A DNA stretch of 64,000 nt from contig JAVBMJ010000036.1 in assembly GCA_031552535.1 (NCBI GenBank), positions 27,487 to 91,486 on the forward strand. Direction: 5' to 3'. The first letter of the stretch is position 1; every line of letters starts with the position of its first letter. The stretch is from JAVBMJ01 sp031552535. Lineage in GTDB: Bacteria > Bacteroidota > Bacteroidia > Bacteroidales > Rikenellaceae. Positions 8,040 through 17,910 of this stretch are shown here, piece after piece. The notes under the pieces were generated by a model that ran no database searches, had not been told where the DNA came from, and was given only the letters and a program-made list of their open reading frames with translations. The translations under genes and the position numbers were made by a program.

Positions 8040-9230
8040 ATGAGACTCTTCATTTTGTCATTGCTATTCTGCACTGCGGTAACGGCCTCTTACGCGCAGC
8101 ATGACGATCTGATCAATGAAATAATGTCGAAGCCGTCGCTGCCTACACTGATCTCCAACGGGCGTCAGGCTTTTATCGAAAACCTGCAGGCGGGAGATGT
8201 GCGGAAAGCGGCGCAGATCAGGGATATGCTTATTGAAAAGACGGCCAACACCAGGTATAGCGCATTTTCCAACCGGGAATACCTCCTGTCGCTGTACTGG
8301 ACCGAGGACTACGACCTCATTCTGGTGACAGCCCTGCTGATAGATTCTTTGCCCGAACGCGCCGAAGGGTTCATCATACCTCGTGAGGACGGGATGGAGG
8401 AGATGCTCGAAAATTACAGCCTCGAATCCAAACAGCGGCTCATTTCTCAACTCGACATCGCTATCCTCGATACCCCGGACAAAGATTTTCTGAGGCTGTT
8501 GCTATCGTCGTTACTCATGGACGATAGCAAATATGCTTTGTACAGGGTTATCACCCGCGATTCGGAGCAATATCTCGACAAGTATCCCTCGTCGCCCTAC
8601 CGGTCTTTCGTTTTGAAACACGTGTGCTATAAATTCGAATCCGATCCGTGGGGTTTCGGCGCCTCATTGGGTATGGGCGTCTCAATCCCCTCGGCCGACC
8701 TTTCGCAACTATGCCGCACGGGTTTTAATGCCATGCTGGGATTCGACGCCATGTATCGAAAACTATACATGGGACTATACCTCGGAATTAACGGTGCCGA
8801 CAAAATAAAAACGCCGGTAACGGTAAAAGGCCATGACATTCCCACCGATTTTTCATGGCTGGAGGGCAACATGATGCTTAACTTCGGCTATTGCGCCCTG
8901 GACAACAACACGATAAGGGTCGTCCCTTATGTAGGCGCAGGAGGAAGCTGGATGACATTTTCGAACGGCGAACAGGAGCGGGACCGCATTTCCTACAGCA
9001 CGCCATGGGCCCTGAAGAAAGGCGCCGGAGTTTATTGCGACTTTAAGATCAACACCCCTGACATGATAAACGAGTTGGTCGGCAAAAAGAACAATTACAC
9101 TTCGGTCAGGGTAAGGTACAATTACGGGGAGGCAAATTACAACATTCCCGGTTTAGACAGGTGTGCTTTACACTCCATATCTTTGGAATGGGGCGGGTTC
9201 GGCAGGCAGTTGCACCGCATTACATATTAA
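8040..9230 (+). CDS. Secreted/outer-membrane protein of unknown function, possibly with a C-terminal beta-barrel
   Basis: I do not recognise a named family. The 396-residue protein has a clear signal peptide (MRLFILSLLFCTAVTASYAQ). A helical, leucine-rich region follows to about residue 190. From about residue 200 (GFGASLGMGVSIPSADLSQL) there are alternating aromatic/glycine strands such as YMGLYLGING and VRVRYNYGEANYNIPG, ending in LEWGGFGRQLHRITY, which suggests an outer-membrane barrel. It starts 26 nt after korB and ends 18 nt before the TPR-histidine kinase gene, so it could be the envelope partner of that sensor. Confidence 0.6.
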   Translation: MRLFILSLLFCTAVTASYAQHDDLINEIMSKPSLPTLISNGRQAFIENLQAGDVRKAAQIRDMLIEKTANTRYSAFSNREYLLSLYWTEDYDLILVTALLIDSLPERAEGFIIPREDGMEEMLENYSLESKQRLISQLDIAILDTPDKDFLRLLLSSLLMDDSKYALYRVITRDSEQYLDKYPSSPYRSFVLKHVCYKFESDPWGFGASLGMGVSIPSADLSQLCRTGFNAMLGFDAMYRKLYMGLYLGINGADKIKTPVTVKGHDIPTDFSWLEGNMMLNFGYCALDNNTIRVVPYVGAGGSWMTFSNGEQERDRISYSTPWALKKGAGVYCDFKINTPDMINELVGKKNNYTSVRVRYNYGEANYNIPGLDRCALHSISLEWGGFGRQLHRITY

Positions 9231-9248
9231 ACAGAAAGAGACCGGAGG

Positions 9249-11291
9249 ATGGAGCTGAAATCTCATAAAACATATTTCAAACGATTGATCGCTATAGCGG
9301 TATGCTCTCTGTCGGCCTGGCCGCTCGCGGCACAGAACAAAGAGGCCGAAGAGTATAAAGTGGACAGTGCGTTGTATGTATATTACCAGCGATGCAAGGA
9401 GAACCTGCAATCGCCGGTGGTATTGGCCATGGCGGATACGCTGTTCAAGATGGCCGGCGAAAAAGGCGATCAGCGCATGCAGGCTGTGGCCCTCTGTACA
9501 AATCTCGATTATTACTATTTCCATGGCCAGGAAGACAGCATACTGATCCATGTGAGCCGTGTGAAGGACTTTGCCCGATCCACAAAACAGCCGAAGTATT
9601 ATTACTTCGCGTGGGGTAAGCGCCTGATACAATTTTATATAAAGCAGGGGAAGATCAATACGGCGCTTTACGAAGCAGATAAGATGTTGAAGGAAGCCCA
9701 GAAGGACGACGACAAAGAGGGCTTGGCGAGTTGCTATAATATCCTCTCGTCGATCTATAAAATAAGGGGGTTTGAGCAACAGGTTTTCGAGGCCCGGCAA
9801 AAAGAGGTGGAGTTGATAGAGACATACGGCCTGGATAAATACAATATCACGCTGGCCTATGGAGATATAGCCAACTATTATCTTTTAACCAACAACCCCG
9901 ACAAGGCCCTTGAAGCATTACATAAGGCTGAGTCGTATGCCACATCTGTGAGCCACGAAATTATCTGCAAGCAATATTATATCCGCTATTACCTCCGATT
10001 GAACAGCCAGCAGAAGGCTCTGCAGTGTCTTCTGGAGTTGGAGCACCTCTTCGAAACCGACAAAAGCCTGGCCTCCAACCGTAAATCGCTTTACAGTTCG
10101 CAGTATTTTTATTACCTGACGACCAAACAGTACGACAAAGCCATGGAGGCGCTCGACAACGGAGCGAAGGAACAGGCGCGACTGGGCGAAGATTACATGG
10201 CTATAAACTACATGAAGAACAAAGGGCTTATACTCCATGACAAAGGCGATATGCGGAATGCTGCGACCTACCTTCGTAAATATATCAATGCCAAAGACTC
10301 CATCGACCAGGTTAATGACAATAATGCTTCTACCGAATTTGCAACACTGCTCGGTATTGAAAAATTGAATTCGGAGAAGAATGAACTCGCGCTCAAAGCC
10401 AAGGAGAATCAGTTGCACTATGTGTCGGTTATAATTTTACTCCTGGCTGCGTGCCTGGGAGCGGTGTTCATTTTCCTGTATCGCATGCACCGGCTTAACC
10501 GGCGATTAAAAAACTCAGAGAGCGAACTCATTTTGCAGAACAGTAGACTTATCGAGTCGGAAGAAAAGCTCAGTGCAGCCCGGGATGAGGCCGAACGGGC
10601 CAGTATGATGAAAAGTATATTTATACGCAACATGACTCATGAGATACGCACTCCGCTCAACTCGATAATCGGTTTTTCGCATATACTGATAGATATGGCC
10701 GAAGACCGTGATGATTTACGGGAATTTGCCACGGTGATCGAGGACAGCAACCGCAAATTGCTCAAACTGGTTGAGGATGTGCTCGACATATCCGACCTGG
10801 AGTCGGGCAAAGTACTGAATATGCAACCTGTAGATGTTAATAAATGTTGCATAGAGAGCATAAGGGATGTGGCGCCTTACGTACAGAAGGACGTTATACT
10901 CGATTTTCACCCTTCGTGCGAGGAGCTGACGATAGAGTCGAATCCGGAGCGTGTTTCGCAAATCCTGTTCAACCTGCTGCACAACGCATCGAAAGCTACG
11001 GAAAAAGGGAGCATCGTTTTGTCGTATGAATTGGAGAAGGAACGGAAACTGGTTATTTTCACAATAACCGATACCGGCAGAGGGATTCCGGCAGATAAGC
11101 GTGATGAGGTTTTCGAACGCTTCGTCAAGGTTGATGACTTCTCGCAAGGACTCGGACTCGGGCTGTCGATATGTAAGTTGCTGGCCCGCCGTATGGGTGG
11201 CGACCTTACGTTGGATAGCGGTTACACCGGAGGGTGCCGGTTCATTTTCACTCTGCCGTTTATCAGTGAAAATGCAGTAACCGAAGGGTGA
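9249..11291 (+). CDS. TPR-repeat sensor histidine kinase
   Basis: A 680-residue sensor. Signal peptide or signal anchor at about 1-28, then a helical TPR-like periplasmic region (about 40-360, with pairs such as NIL..SIYKIRG and ANYYLLTNNPDKALEALHKAE). One membrane segment follows (about 391-412, YVSVIILLLAACLGAVFIFLY), then a short coiled coil. The HisKA domain has the phospho-acceptor histidine in NMTHEIRTPLNS (H464). The ATPase domain has the N-box NPERVSQILFNLLHNASKA, then DTGRGIPADKRDEVFERF and GLGLGLSICKLLARRMGG. There is no receiver or DNA-binding domain, so the cognate regulator is elsewhere. Typical periplasmic TPR sensor design of Bacteroidota; signal unknown. Confidence 0.85.
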   Translation: MELKSHKTYFKRLIAIAVCSLSAWPLAAQNKEAEEYKVDSALYVYYQRCKENLQSPVVLAMADTLFKMAGEKGDQRMQAVALCTNLDYYYFHGQEDSILIHVSRVKDFARSTKQPKYYYFAWGKRLIQFYIKQGKINTALYEADKMLKEAQKDDDKEGLASCYNILSSIYKIRGFEQQVFEARQKEVELIETYGLDKYNITLAYGDIANYYLLTNNPDKALEALHKAESYATSVSHEIICKQYYIRYYLRLNSQQKALQCLLELEHLFETDKSLASNRKSLYSSQYFYYLTTKQYDKAMEALDNGAKEQARLGEDYMAINYMKNKGLILHDKGDMRNAATYLRKYINAKDSIDQVNDNNASTEFATLLGIEKLNSEKNELALKAKENQLHYVSVIILLLAACLGAVFIFLYRMHRLNRRLKNSESELILQNSRLIESEEKLSAARDEAERASMMKSIFIRNMTHEIRTPLNSIIGFSHILIDMAEDRDDLREFATVIEDSNRKLLKLVEDVLDISDLESGKVLNMQPVDVNKCCIESIRDVAPYVQKDVILDFHPSCEELTIESNPERVSQILFNLLHNASKATEKGSIVLSYELEKERKLVIFTITDTGRGIPADKRDEVFERFVKVDDFSQGLGLGLSICKLLARRMGGDLTLDSGYTGGCRFIFTLPFISENAVTEG

Positions 11292-11358
11292 ACGCCAGCC
11301 GTGCGGCAAGTTAGGCCCAGCCTTTAGGGCGTCGACGTACCCTGTTTTGTGTTTATTC

Positions 11359-13915
11359 TAATTTCAAAAGGAGGAGCAATATGTTTGTGCAGTTTAAGTA
11401 TGCCGTGGCGCTGGCAGCAGTCTTGGCGGTGTCGTCAACGGAAGCTAACGAGGGATGGCCGTGGAAAAAGAAAGAGGTTAAACAGGAAGCCCCTAAGCCG
11501 CAGGCGAAACCGGAAAAGCCGGACGATAAAGCCCCGAAGCCCTACGCTGAAGTCATAACCCGCGGAGCTAAGAGCAGTTATGGGTTTGTCACGGTACATT
11601 TTGTAAAGGACAAGCATTATTTCGAGATCCCGGATTCTATAATGGGGCGCGATATATTGATCGTAAGCCGCATAAGCAAGGCTCCGGCAGACAGGGAAAA
11701 ACGTAAAACTGGGTATCCGGGCGACATTGTCGACGAACAGACGGTGCGTTTCGAACGGGGGCCCCAGAACAAGGTGTTTGTGCGCAATATCTCCTACTAC
11801 GAACAATCCAACGATACGCTGGGCCTCTACCAGGCTGTGGCCAACTCCAACCTGCAACCGATAGTTTCGGCATTCGATGTCAAGGCCATTCGCCGCGATT
11901 CGGTTTCGGGCAAGGGTAGTGTCGTGATAGAGATCGGGGATTACATCAAAGGGGAGAAAGGTATATTCAACTTCGGCACTTATGCCAGGAAGAACATCGG
12001 CCTCCAGTCGATAATCCCGGAGGCGAGTTATGTAGACACGATCAAGGCTTTTCCGTTGAATGTCGAAATACGTATGGTGAAGACTTTCACGCGCTCGGCT
12101 CCGGTCAACGCCTCGTCGGCCAGCGCCACTTACAATACCCCGCCTTCGACACCTTTGACCTATGAACTCAACAGTTCGATGCTGCTGTTACCCGAGGTGC
12201 CGATGAGATCGCGCTTTATGGATCCGAGGGTGGGATATTTTGCAATCCGCTACACCGATTTCGACTCCAATCCTCAGGGAATAGAATACAGGGCCCGCAT
12301 CACGCGATGGAGGCTCGAACCCCGGGACGAAGACATGGAACGGTATAAGCGGGGAGAACTTGTTGAACCCAAGAAGCCTATAGTGATATACATCGATCCG
12401 GCGACGCCGAAAAAATGGGTGCCATACCTGATAGCCGGGGTCAACGACTGGCAACAGGCTTTCGAGAAGGCCGGTTTCAAGAATGCCATATACGGACTGG
12501 AGGCCCCTGCAGACGATCCGTCGTGGAGTCTGGAAGATGCCCGCCACTCGGCCATAGTCTACAAGCCGTCGGATATCCCCAATGCCAGCGGTCCGCATGT
12601 CCACGATCCGCGCAGCGGCGAAATTCTCGAAACACACATAAACTGGTACCATAATGTGATGTCACTGTTGCAGAACTGGTACACTGTGCAGGCTGGCCCC
12701 ATAGATCCGCGTGCGCGTACTCCGCATTTCGACGACGAATTGATGGGGCAACTGATACGGTTCGTCTCGTCGCACGAGGTGGGGCACACCCTGGGTCTGC
12801 GCCATAACTTTGGCTCCTCGGCCACTGTGCCGGTCGAAAAATTGCGCGACAAAGCCTGGGTGGAAGCCAACGGGCATACGCCGTCGATAATGGATTACGC
12901 GCGGTTTAACTACGTTGCCCAGCCCGGCGACGGGGTATCCGAAAAGGGGATATTCCCCCGCATAGGCATATACGACGAATGGTCTATTGAATGGGGGTAC
13001 CGCTATCTGCCGCAGTTCGAACGCCCTGAAGATGAGGTACACTTCTCGAACAAAAGCATAATTGCCAAGCTGGCATCGGACAACCGCTACCGTTTCGGGA
13101 CCGAGATGGACCGGGACGATCCGCGCAACCAGAGCGAGGACCTTGGGGACGATGCGATGAAGGCGAGCGAATACGGCATCCTAAACCTTCAACGGGTAAT
13201 GCCAGGCATCATGGAATGGACCCGCGAACCCGACAAGGGTTACAGCCGGGCTACCGCCCTGTATGCCGACGTGGTAGCCCAGTACGGTCGTTACATGGGC
13301 CATGTCACGACCAATATCGCAGGGGCGTATCACAACTATATCACCGTAGAAGAGAAAGGCAAATATGAAGAATTCGTCCCTGAACAGACACAGCGTCGTG
13401 CTGTCGAGTTTTTATGCAGACAGTTGTTCAACACCCCTAAATGGCTTATAGATAAAGAACTGACAGAGAAAGCGGGAGTCAATCCCGTATCCAGGATCGG
13501 AAGCGTCCAGCAATATGTGATCGACCGCATAATAAGCAAGCGGACGATGGATAAAATGCTCAAGGACGAAGCCTTCAACGGCCGTGAAGCCTACACTCCC
13601 GACGAACTTCTGGCCGACCTTAAAAAAAATATATGGTCGGAGCTACAAACCATGAGGCCGGTCGATATTTACCGCCGCAACCTGCAGAACTATTACGTTA
13701 AAGCGCTATCGACCATGCTTGACAAACAGGGGGGAGGTTCACAAACCTCGTCTCCTATGCCGACACCCTCCGACGCGTCGGGCATAGCCCGCAACCACCT
13801 CACCGGCCTGCTCAAAGATATAACGCAGGCGGCGAACTCAACCTCAGGGATAACCAAAGCTCATTACCTCAACCTGGCCGCATTGATAACCAACGCAATC
13901 GACCCTAGAAAATGA
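11359..13915 (+). CDS. Secreted zinc-dependent metalloprotease (DUF5117/DUF4953 type)
   Basis: The coding part starts at ATG 11381, just after the purine-rich AAAGGAGGAG (about 11368-11377), a Shine-Dalgarno-like sequence that is rare in this phylum and decides the start. The 844-residue product begins with a short hydrophobic segment (FKYAVALAAVLAVSSTEA), then a lysine/proline linker. The zinc motif is HEVGHTLGLRHN at about residue 464, the extended HExxHxxGxxH of metzincin-like peptidases, followed by PSIMDYARFNY, the Met-turn equivalent. Large Bacteroidota proteases with this layout are predicted periplasmic or surface enzymes; their substrates are unknown to me. A palindromic element follows the stop codon directly. 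Confidence 0.85.
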
Positions 13916-14167
13916 TTGGGTTCTCTGTACAGCCTCCAACTGCCGCTTTTTGAAAAAAGCGGCGCCAAAAACTTTTAATCCTTACCTTACTCTGATTTCG
14001 CAGGTGTTTGATTATAGGGTGGAAGCCCTTAGATATTTGCATGATCAAGAGGGCTTCCACCCTATAATCAAACACCTGGTTAGGTCGGAACAAAGTAATG
14101 ATTGAAGTTTTTTGGGCGACTTTTTTTCAAAAAAGTCGCGGTCGAATACTGTCTAGAGAAACCGATC
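13914..14167 (+). repeat. Palindromic intergenic element, copy A
   Basis: From outside in: imperfect flanking arms (13914-13932 against 14149-14167, 15 of 19 positions paired), then two conserved ends that are roughly inverted repeats of each other and each form a small hairpin. The left hairpin is GCCGCTTTTT/AAAAAGCGGC (13942-13963) and the right one GCGACTTTTTT/AAAAAAGTCGC (14116-14139). At the centre is a perfect 29-bp stem (14001-14029 with 14050-14078) with a 20-nt loop. It fills the gap between the metalloprotease stop and lpxB. Copy B at 35284-35599 has the same ends but another central stem. No protein is encoded. Confidence 0.85.
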
Positions 14168-14195
14168 TATTATTGTGTATTAAACTGATTTTATT

Positions 14196-15350
14196 ATGAA
14201 GGTCTATATTATTGCCGGTGAGCCATCGGGCGATTTACTGGCTTCGGGCATGATGGGTGCTTTGCGGGGGATGGATCCCGGGGTGGAGTTTTACGGTTTA
14301 GGCGGCGAGAGCATGAAGTCGTTGGGATTCGAAAGCCTGTTCGACATTTCGGATATTGCGGTAATGGGCATCTTCGAGGTCGTACCACGGTTGCCCGTTA
14401 TTTTCAGGCGCATAAGGCAAACGGTGGAGGATATAGAGGCCCACAATCCCGATGTGCTGGTTACGGTCGACAGTTGGGGATTTGCGAGCGCTGTGATCAC
14501 TAAACTTCGCAAGCGCAACACTAAAATACCTGTTGTACACTACGTGGCTCCGCAGGTGTGGGCATGGAAAAAAGGACGTGCCAGGAACGTGGCACGTTTG
14601 GTCGACCGCCTTATGATGTTGTTGCCCAATGAGGGACAATATTTTGAGAAGTATGGTTTGAAGTGCGATTTTGTGGGCCATCCGGTCATAGAGCGTATGT
14701 CGGGGGTGGAGTACGACACTGTGGGCTTTCGTACCCGCTACGATATCCCGCAGGACGCCACGGTAGTGTGTGCGCTTCCGGGTAGCAGGCGCGGAGAGAT
14801 AAAGCGTCTGGCGCCGGTATTGCGAAGGTCGCTTGAGATAATAAAGGAAAAGTATGGCGAAATAGTGGTCGTGGTACCTACGGTGGGCTATGTGGCGGAT
14901 ATGGTCCGCGAACAGTTCGAGGGGATGGATATGCCGTTGCGAGTGGTCACCGGGAAAGAGGACAAGTACAATGCTTTTCGCACGAGCAGTGTGGCCCTTG
15001 CCGTGTCAGGAACGGTTTCATTGGAGTTGACCGCGGCCGGGACCCCGCACCTGATCGTTTATACATTCAACTTTCTGACCAACTGGCTAGTACGCAATTT
15101 TATCAATACCCGCTATGCTAATCTTATAAACATCCTTGTGCAACGGCCGATCATCCCGGAGTACGTGCTGATGTACTGCAAGCCGGAGCTTATCGCTGCC
15201 GGAGCGTTGGAGTTGCTGACTTCGCCCGAGGCGGCCCAAAAGCAGATCGGAGAAGCCGGCGAGGTGCTCGCCACGCTCCGTCCCGAGGGTATGATGCCTT
15301 CGGAGCGTGCCGCCCAGATCGTTATCGAGGCTGCGACCAAACCGCATTGA
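14196..15350 (+). CDS. lpxB: Lipid-A-disaccharide synthase
   Basis: The 384-residue protein starts MKVYIIAGEPSGDLLAS and has YGLGGESMKSLGFESLFD, HYVAPQVWAWKKGRARN, LPNEGQYFEKYGL..FVGHPVIE and ALPGSRRGEIKRLAP, all characteristic of LpxB (GT19). It joins UDP-2,3-diacylglucosamine and lipid X at the inner face of the cytoplasmic membrane to make the lipid A disaccharide. C-terminal LAVSGTVSLELTAAGTPHLIVY is the nucleotide-sugar binding region. Length is normal. It stands alone between palindromic element A and a lipoprotein gene. Confidence 0.95.
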   Translation: MKVYIIAGEPSGDLLASGMMGALRGMDPGVEFYGLGGESMKSLGFESLFDISDIAVMGIFEVVPRLPVIFRRIRQTVEDIEAHNPDVLVTVDSWGFASAVITKLRKRNTKIPVVHYVAPQVWAWKKGRARNVARLVDRLMMLLPNEGQYFEKYGLKCDFVGHPVIERMSGVEYDTVGFRTRYDIPQDATVVCALPGSRRGEIKRLAPVLRRSLEIIKEKYGEIVVVVPTVGYVADMVREQFEGMDMPLRVVTGKEDKYNAFRTSSVALAVSGTVSLELTAAGTPHLIVYTFNFLTNWLVRNFINTRYANLINILVQRPIIPEYVLMYCKPELIAAGALELLTSPEAAQKQIGEAGEVLATLRPEGMMPSERAAQIVIEAATKPH

Positions 15351-15468
15351 TGCCATGTTGCGCGGAAAACGTACCTCCTCCCCGTAAGCCAGGGTGTATT
15401 TACAAATTTATCACGGCATGCAACTAACCATGGCGTTGTCGCATCTATTGTAATAAATCAACCTTATC

Positions 15469-16305
15469 ATGAAACGGATATTTTACTTTGCAACAGTCGC
15501 ATCGTTGCTGTTGACCGGATGCAGTGGCAACGACGAAACTACGCCGGCCGAACGGGCCGAAGTTCCAGTCAATAGTTCTTCGTATCCCGGGTCGTTTGCG
15601 TTAAGTGTGCAAGAAACCTATTCGCACGATCAATATCCTTATGCCAAAAATGGCAAGCCGGGGCTTTATCTGGACATACGCACTTCTGAAATCTATGCCT
15701 ATTCCGGCAATAAAATAGATATGGCCGTCTCGTCGGAGGGTGCTACGATGACGATAAACCTGGGCGATGTATTACTCGTGGGGATGCTGCCCGCCACAGG
15801 ACCTGCGACGGCAATAGTCGACCTGCCCGAAACGACGGAGCACATCGTTATCAAAAGCGGCACGAAGGAGAATAGATACAATGTATCGGTTTTGCGTGAT
15901 GCTGTGAAACTTGTTCCGGACAAGGGCTCCTTCACAGATTTCGGTTACAGCCTTTACCATCGCCGCCCTGACAATGTTTTTGCTTTTATCGGCGGCACGA
16001 ATACTACCAACAGCCATCTTTACGACGAATTTTTGGTCCGCTTACGTGATGCCATTCCCTCGCTGGAAGATTTTGAATTCAAGGATGGCGGATATATCCC
16101 CTGGCCGTCGGCCAGCAACGGGTATTGGGTCGATTTTCCGACGAAGTTTTTCAGGTATTCAGATCCTGCCGATTTCGATAAGGCGGGTGATGTATTGCGT
16201 GATTTCACCGCAGAAAGGATCGTACGGGACGATATCGGGGTCGGGTTGTGGTTGTCGAACTACGACGACCGCCAGTATATGAGCTGGATGATATTAAGGC
16301 AATAG
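15469..16305 (+). CDS. Lipoprotein of unknown function
   Basis: A 278-residue protein whose signal MKRIFYFATVASLLLTGC ends in a lipobox (LTGC), so it should be lipidated. The mature part has beta-rich segments (YPGSFALSVQETYSHDQYPY, MDMAVSSEGATMTINLGDV-like stretches) and a tryptophan/tyrosine-rich C-terminus ending YMSWMILRQ. I do not recognise a family. It is preceded by a 118-nt gap and followed by a GC-rich terminator hairpin, so it is probably transcribed alone. Confidence 0.65.
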   Translation: MKRIFYFATVASLLLTGCSGNDETTPAERAEVPVNSSSYPGSFALSVQETYSHDQYPYAKNGKPGLYLDIRTSEIYAYSGNKIDMAVSSEGATMTINLGDVLLVGMLPATGPATAIVDLPETTEHIVIKSGTKENRYNVSVLRDAVKLVPDKGSFTDFGYSLYHRRPDNVFAFIGGTNTTNSHLYDEFLVRLRDAIPSLEDFEFKDGGYIPWPSASNGYWVDFPTKFFRYSDPADFDKAGDVLRDFTAERIVRDDIGVGLWLSNYDDRQYMSWMILRQ

Positions 16306-16331
16306 ATTGTAGCGACAGGATTGCACGGCAT

Positions 16332-16379
16332 AGGCCCCGGGGTTACGACTCGTTTTATGAATCGTATTCCCCGGGGCCT
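16332..16379 (+). terminator. GC-rich hairpin after the lipoprotein gene
   Basis: An 11-bp perfect stem AGGCCCCGGGG (16332-16342) with 16369-16379, plus inner ACGA/TCGT pairs. It lies 27 nt past the stop codon. No strong T-run follows, so efficiency is uncertain. Confidence 0.65.
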
Positions 16380-16500
16380 GCGATGTGTTTCCCTGAGGAA
16401 ACCAGGACAGGCTCCTGGCTGTTTGGCGGCCGCACCGATGCGACATCCGGAAATTTTGTGTAATTTTACAAATTATCACCGCTTTTAAGTGATCGATAAT

Positions 16501-16634
16501 AATTAATGGTATGTTTTTTCGAGGCTTTTCCGGAGCATATTTTTCGGCGGCAAGCGCAGGTTTGCCGGTGGCAAATCGAGCAGTGACGCTGGAAAAGATG
16601 CCCGAAAAAGACCGAATAAAATAGACCATTAATT
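16501..16634. repeat. Imperfect long palindrome upstream of the AraC-type gene
   Basis: AATTAATGGT (16501-16510) pairs perfectly with ACCATTAATT (16625-16634). The interior keeps partial symmetry (TTTTTTCGAGGCTTTTCC against GGAAAAGATGCCCGAAAAA). The layout is like the palindrome at 49191-49336. Together with the terminator and the promoter it explains the gap 16306-16689. Confidence 0.6.
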
Positions 16635-16635
16635 G

Positions 16636-16666
16636 TTTGAGGTTACTTAACGCGGCTGTAGTTTTG
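16636..16666 (+). promoter_or_regulatory. Promoter for the membrane AraC-type regulator
   Basis: TTTG (16636-16639), a 19-nt spacer and TAGTTTTG (16659-16666) fit the Bacteroidota -33/-7 consensus. The -33 box sits directly beside the end of the palindrome 16501-16634. Transcription would begin near 16673. Confidence 0.7.
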
Positions 16667-16689
16667 TAGAATTTAGATTTTCCGGAACC

Positions 16690-17781
16690 TTGCCATCTTT
16701 TGAGATCATAGCTCATTTTTGCCGCGGCATGGCGTTCATGTTTTTTCTGTTTGGCAGCATATCGATAGCCGGACAGATCAGACACAGCGCCCTGATGCGG
16801 TTTCTTTTTGCGGAGATGGTTTTCTTTGCTGCCGTGGAGTTGTCGGGCCAGATGTTCCACGCTTTCGATCTTTGGGAAAATGCCTACCTGTCGAATGCCA
16901 CAATGCTGTTTTTCACGTGGATAGTCCCGCTTACGGTAATATTCGTTTTCGAACTCATACAACCACGGTGGGCTTCTCCGCGCAGGACCGCGGCGGTTAT
17001 GATGCCGTCGGTAGTGCTGTTCGTTTTGTATCTGCTGTTTCCTTCCCGGGAGATGTTTTATGCCTCTATAGTGCTATGCAACATACTGGGGGCAGGCATG
17101 GTGATAGCGGTGTTCCTCTCCACGTCGCGATACGACAACTACATAAAAAGGAACTTCTCTTTTATCGAACACAACAACCTGCGGTGGCTGCGATGGATCA
17201 TACTGCCGCTGTTTATGATGCTGTTTGTGTATAACATCGCACTATGGGAGGACGTCTGGCTTGTGGATACGCTTTATTTCCTGACCACGATAGCCGTCTG
17301 GATGTTCATATACCATTATACCAAACGACATATCGTGGTCGAGGTACCCGACTTGCTTAACCCGTTCAGAAAAGAGGACGATGACGGACTAGGCTCGGAA
17401 ACAGGCAAAGAGTACTATGAAATGTTTCCTTTCCATGAAAAACTGTCGTATTGCATGGACCATGAACATATCTACCGCAACCCTACTTTGTCGATAACCG
17501 ATATGGCTGCCGCCATAGGAACCAACAGGACCTACCTGTCGGCATACCTAAACAGGGAACTCAAAACGACGTTTTACGACTACGTCAACAATCGCCGCGT
17601 ATCAATGGCGTGCTCATTGCTGGAGGATGTCTCGAATAATTCAGTAAATATGGAAGATATTGCCGAGCAGTGCGGATTCGGTTCCATTTCGACCTTCAGG
17701 CGCTCGTTCCATAAAATCACCGGCCATACTCCGGCTTCGTACCGCAACCATACCCTGAGATCACGTAACTCGAGAGAATAA
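16690..17781 (+). CDS. Membrane-embedded AraC-family transcriptional regulator
   Basis: The 363-residue frame can start at TTG 16690 or ATG 16729 (MAFMFFLFGSISIAG); the latter is equally plausible. Residues about 1-215 hold six to seven hydrophobic membrane segments (for example MLFFTWIVPLTVIFVFELI, VVLFVLYLLF, WIILPLFMMLFVYNIAL). The C-terminal ~100 residues are an AraC DNA-binding domain with two helix-turn-helix units, LSITDMAAAIGTNRTYLSAYLNREL and MEDIAEQCGFGSISTFRRSFHKITGHTPASYR. A DNA-binding domain tethered to a multi-span membrane domain suggests membrane-linked signal sensing. Target genes are unknown; the next gene, for a secreted protein, is a candidate. Confidence 0.82.
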   Translation: MPSFEIIAHFCRGMAFMFFLFGSISIAGQIRHSALMRFLFAEMVFFAAVELSGQMFHAFDLWENAYLSNATMLFFTWIVPLTVIFVFELIQPRWASPRRTAAVMMPSVVLFVLYLLFPSREMFYASIVLCNILGAGMVIAVFLSTSRYDNYIKRNFSFIEHNNLRWLRWIILPLFMMLFVYNIALWEDVWLVDTLYFLTTIAVWMFIYHYTKRHIVVEVPDLLNPFRKEDDDGLGSETGKEYYEMFPFHEKLSYCMDHEHIYRNPTLSITDMAAAIGTNRTYLSAYLNRELKTTFYDYVNNRRVSMACSLLEDVSNNSVNMEDIAEQCGFGSISTFRRSFHKITGHTPASYRNHTLRSRNSRE

Positions 17782-17910
17782 TGGGAGTGGCAACCCATAT
17801 TTTGTTGAATTGACCCATATTTTTGAGCGATTGCCACCGCTCTTTGCCCCGGTGCTGGATATTTTTGCAGTATGCGTTTCGAATACTAACCGATTAACTA
17901 TCCCTGCGTT

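Noticed and set aside
13914..14167. Integron attC site or retron RNA as explanation for element A
   Set aside because: No conserved attC core sites, no cassette array, and no reverse transcriptase or integrase gene in the window.
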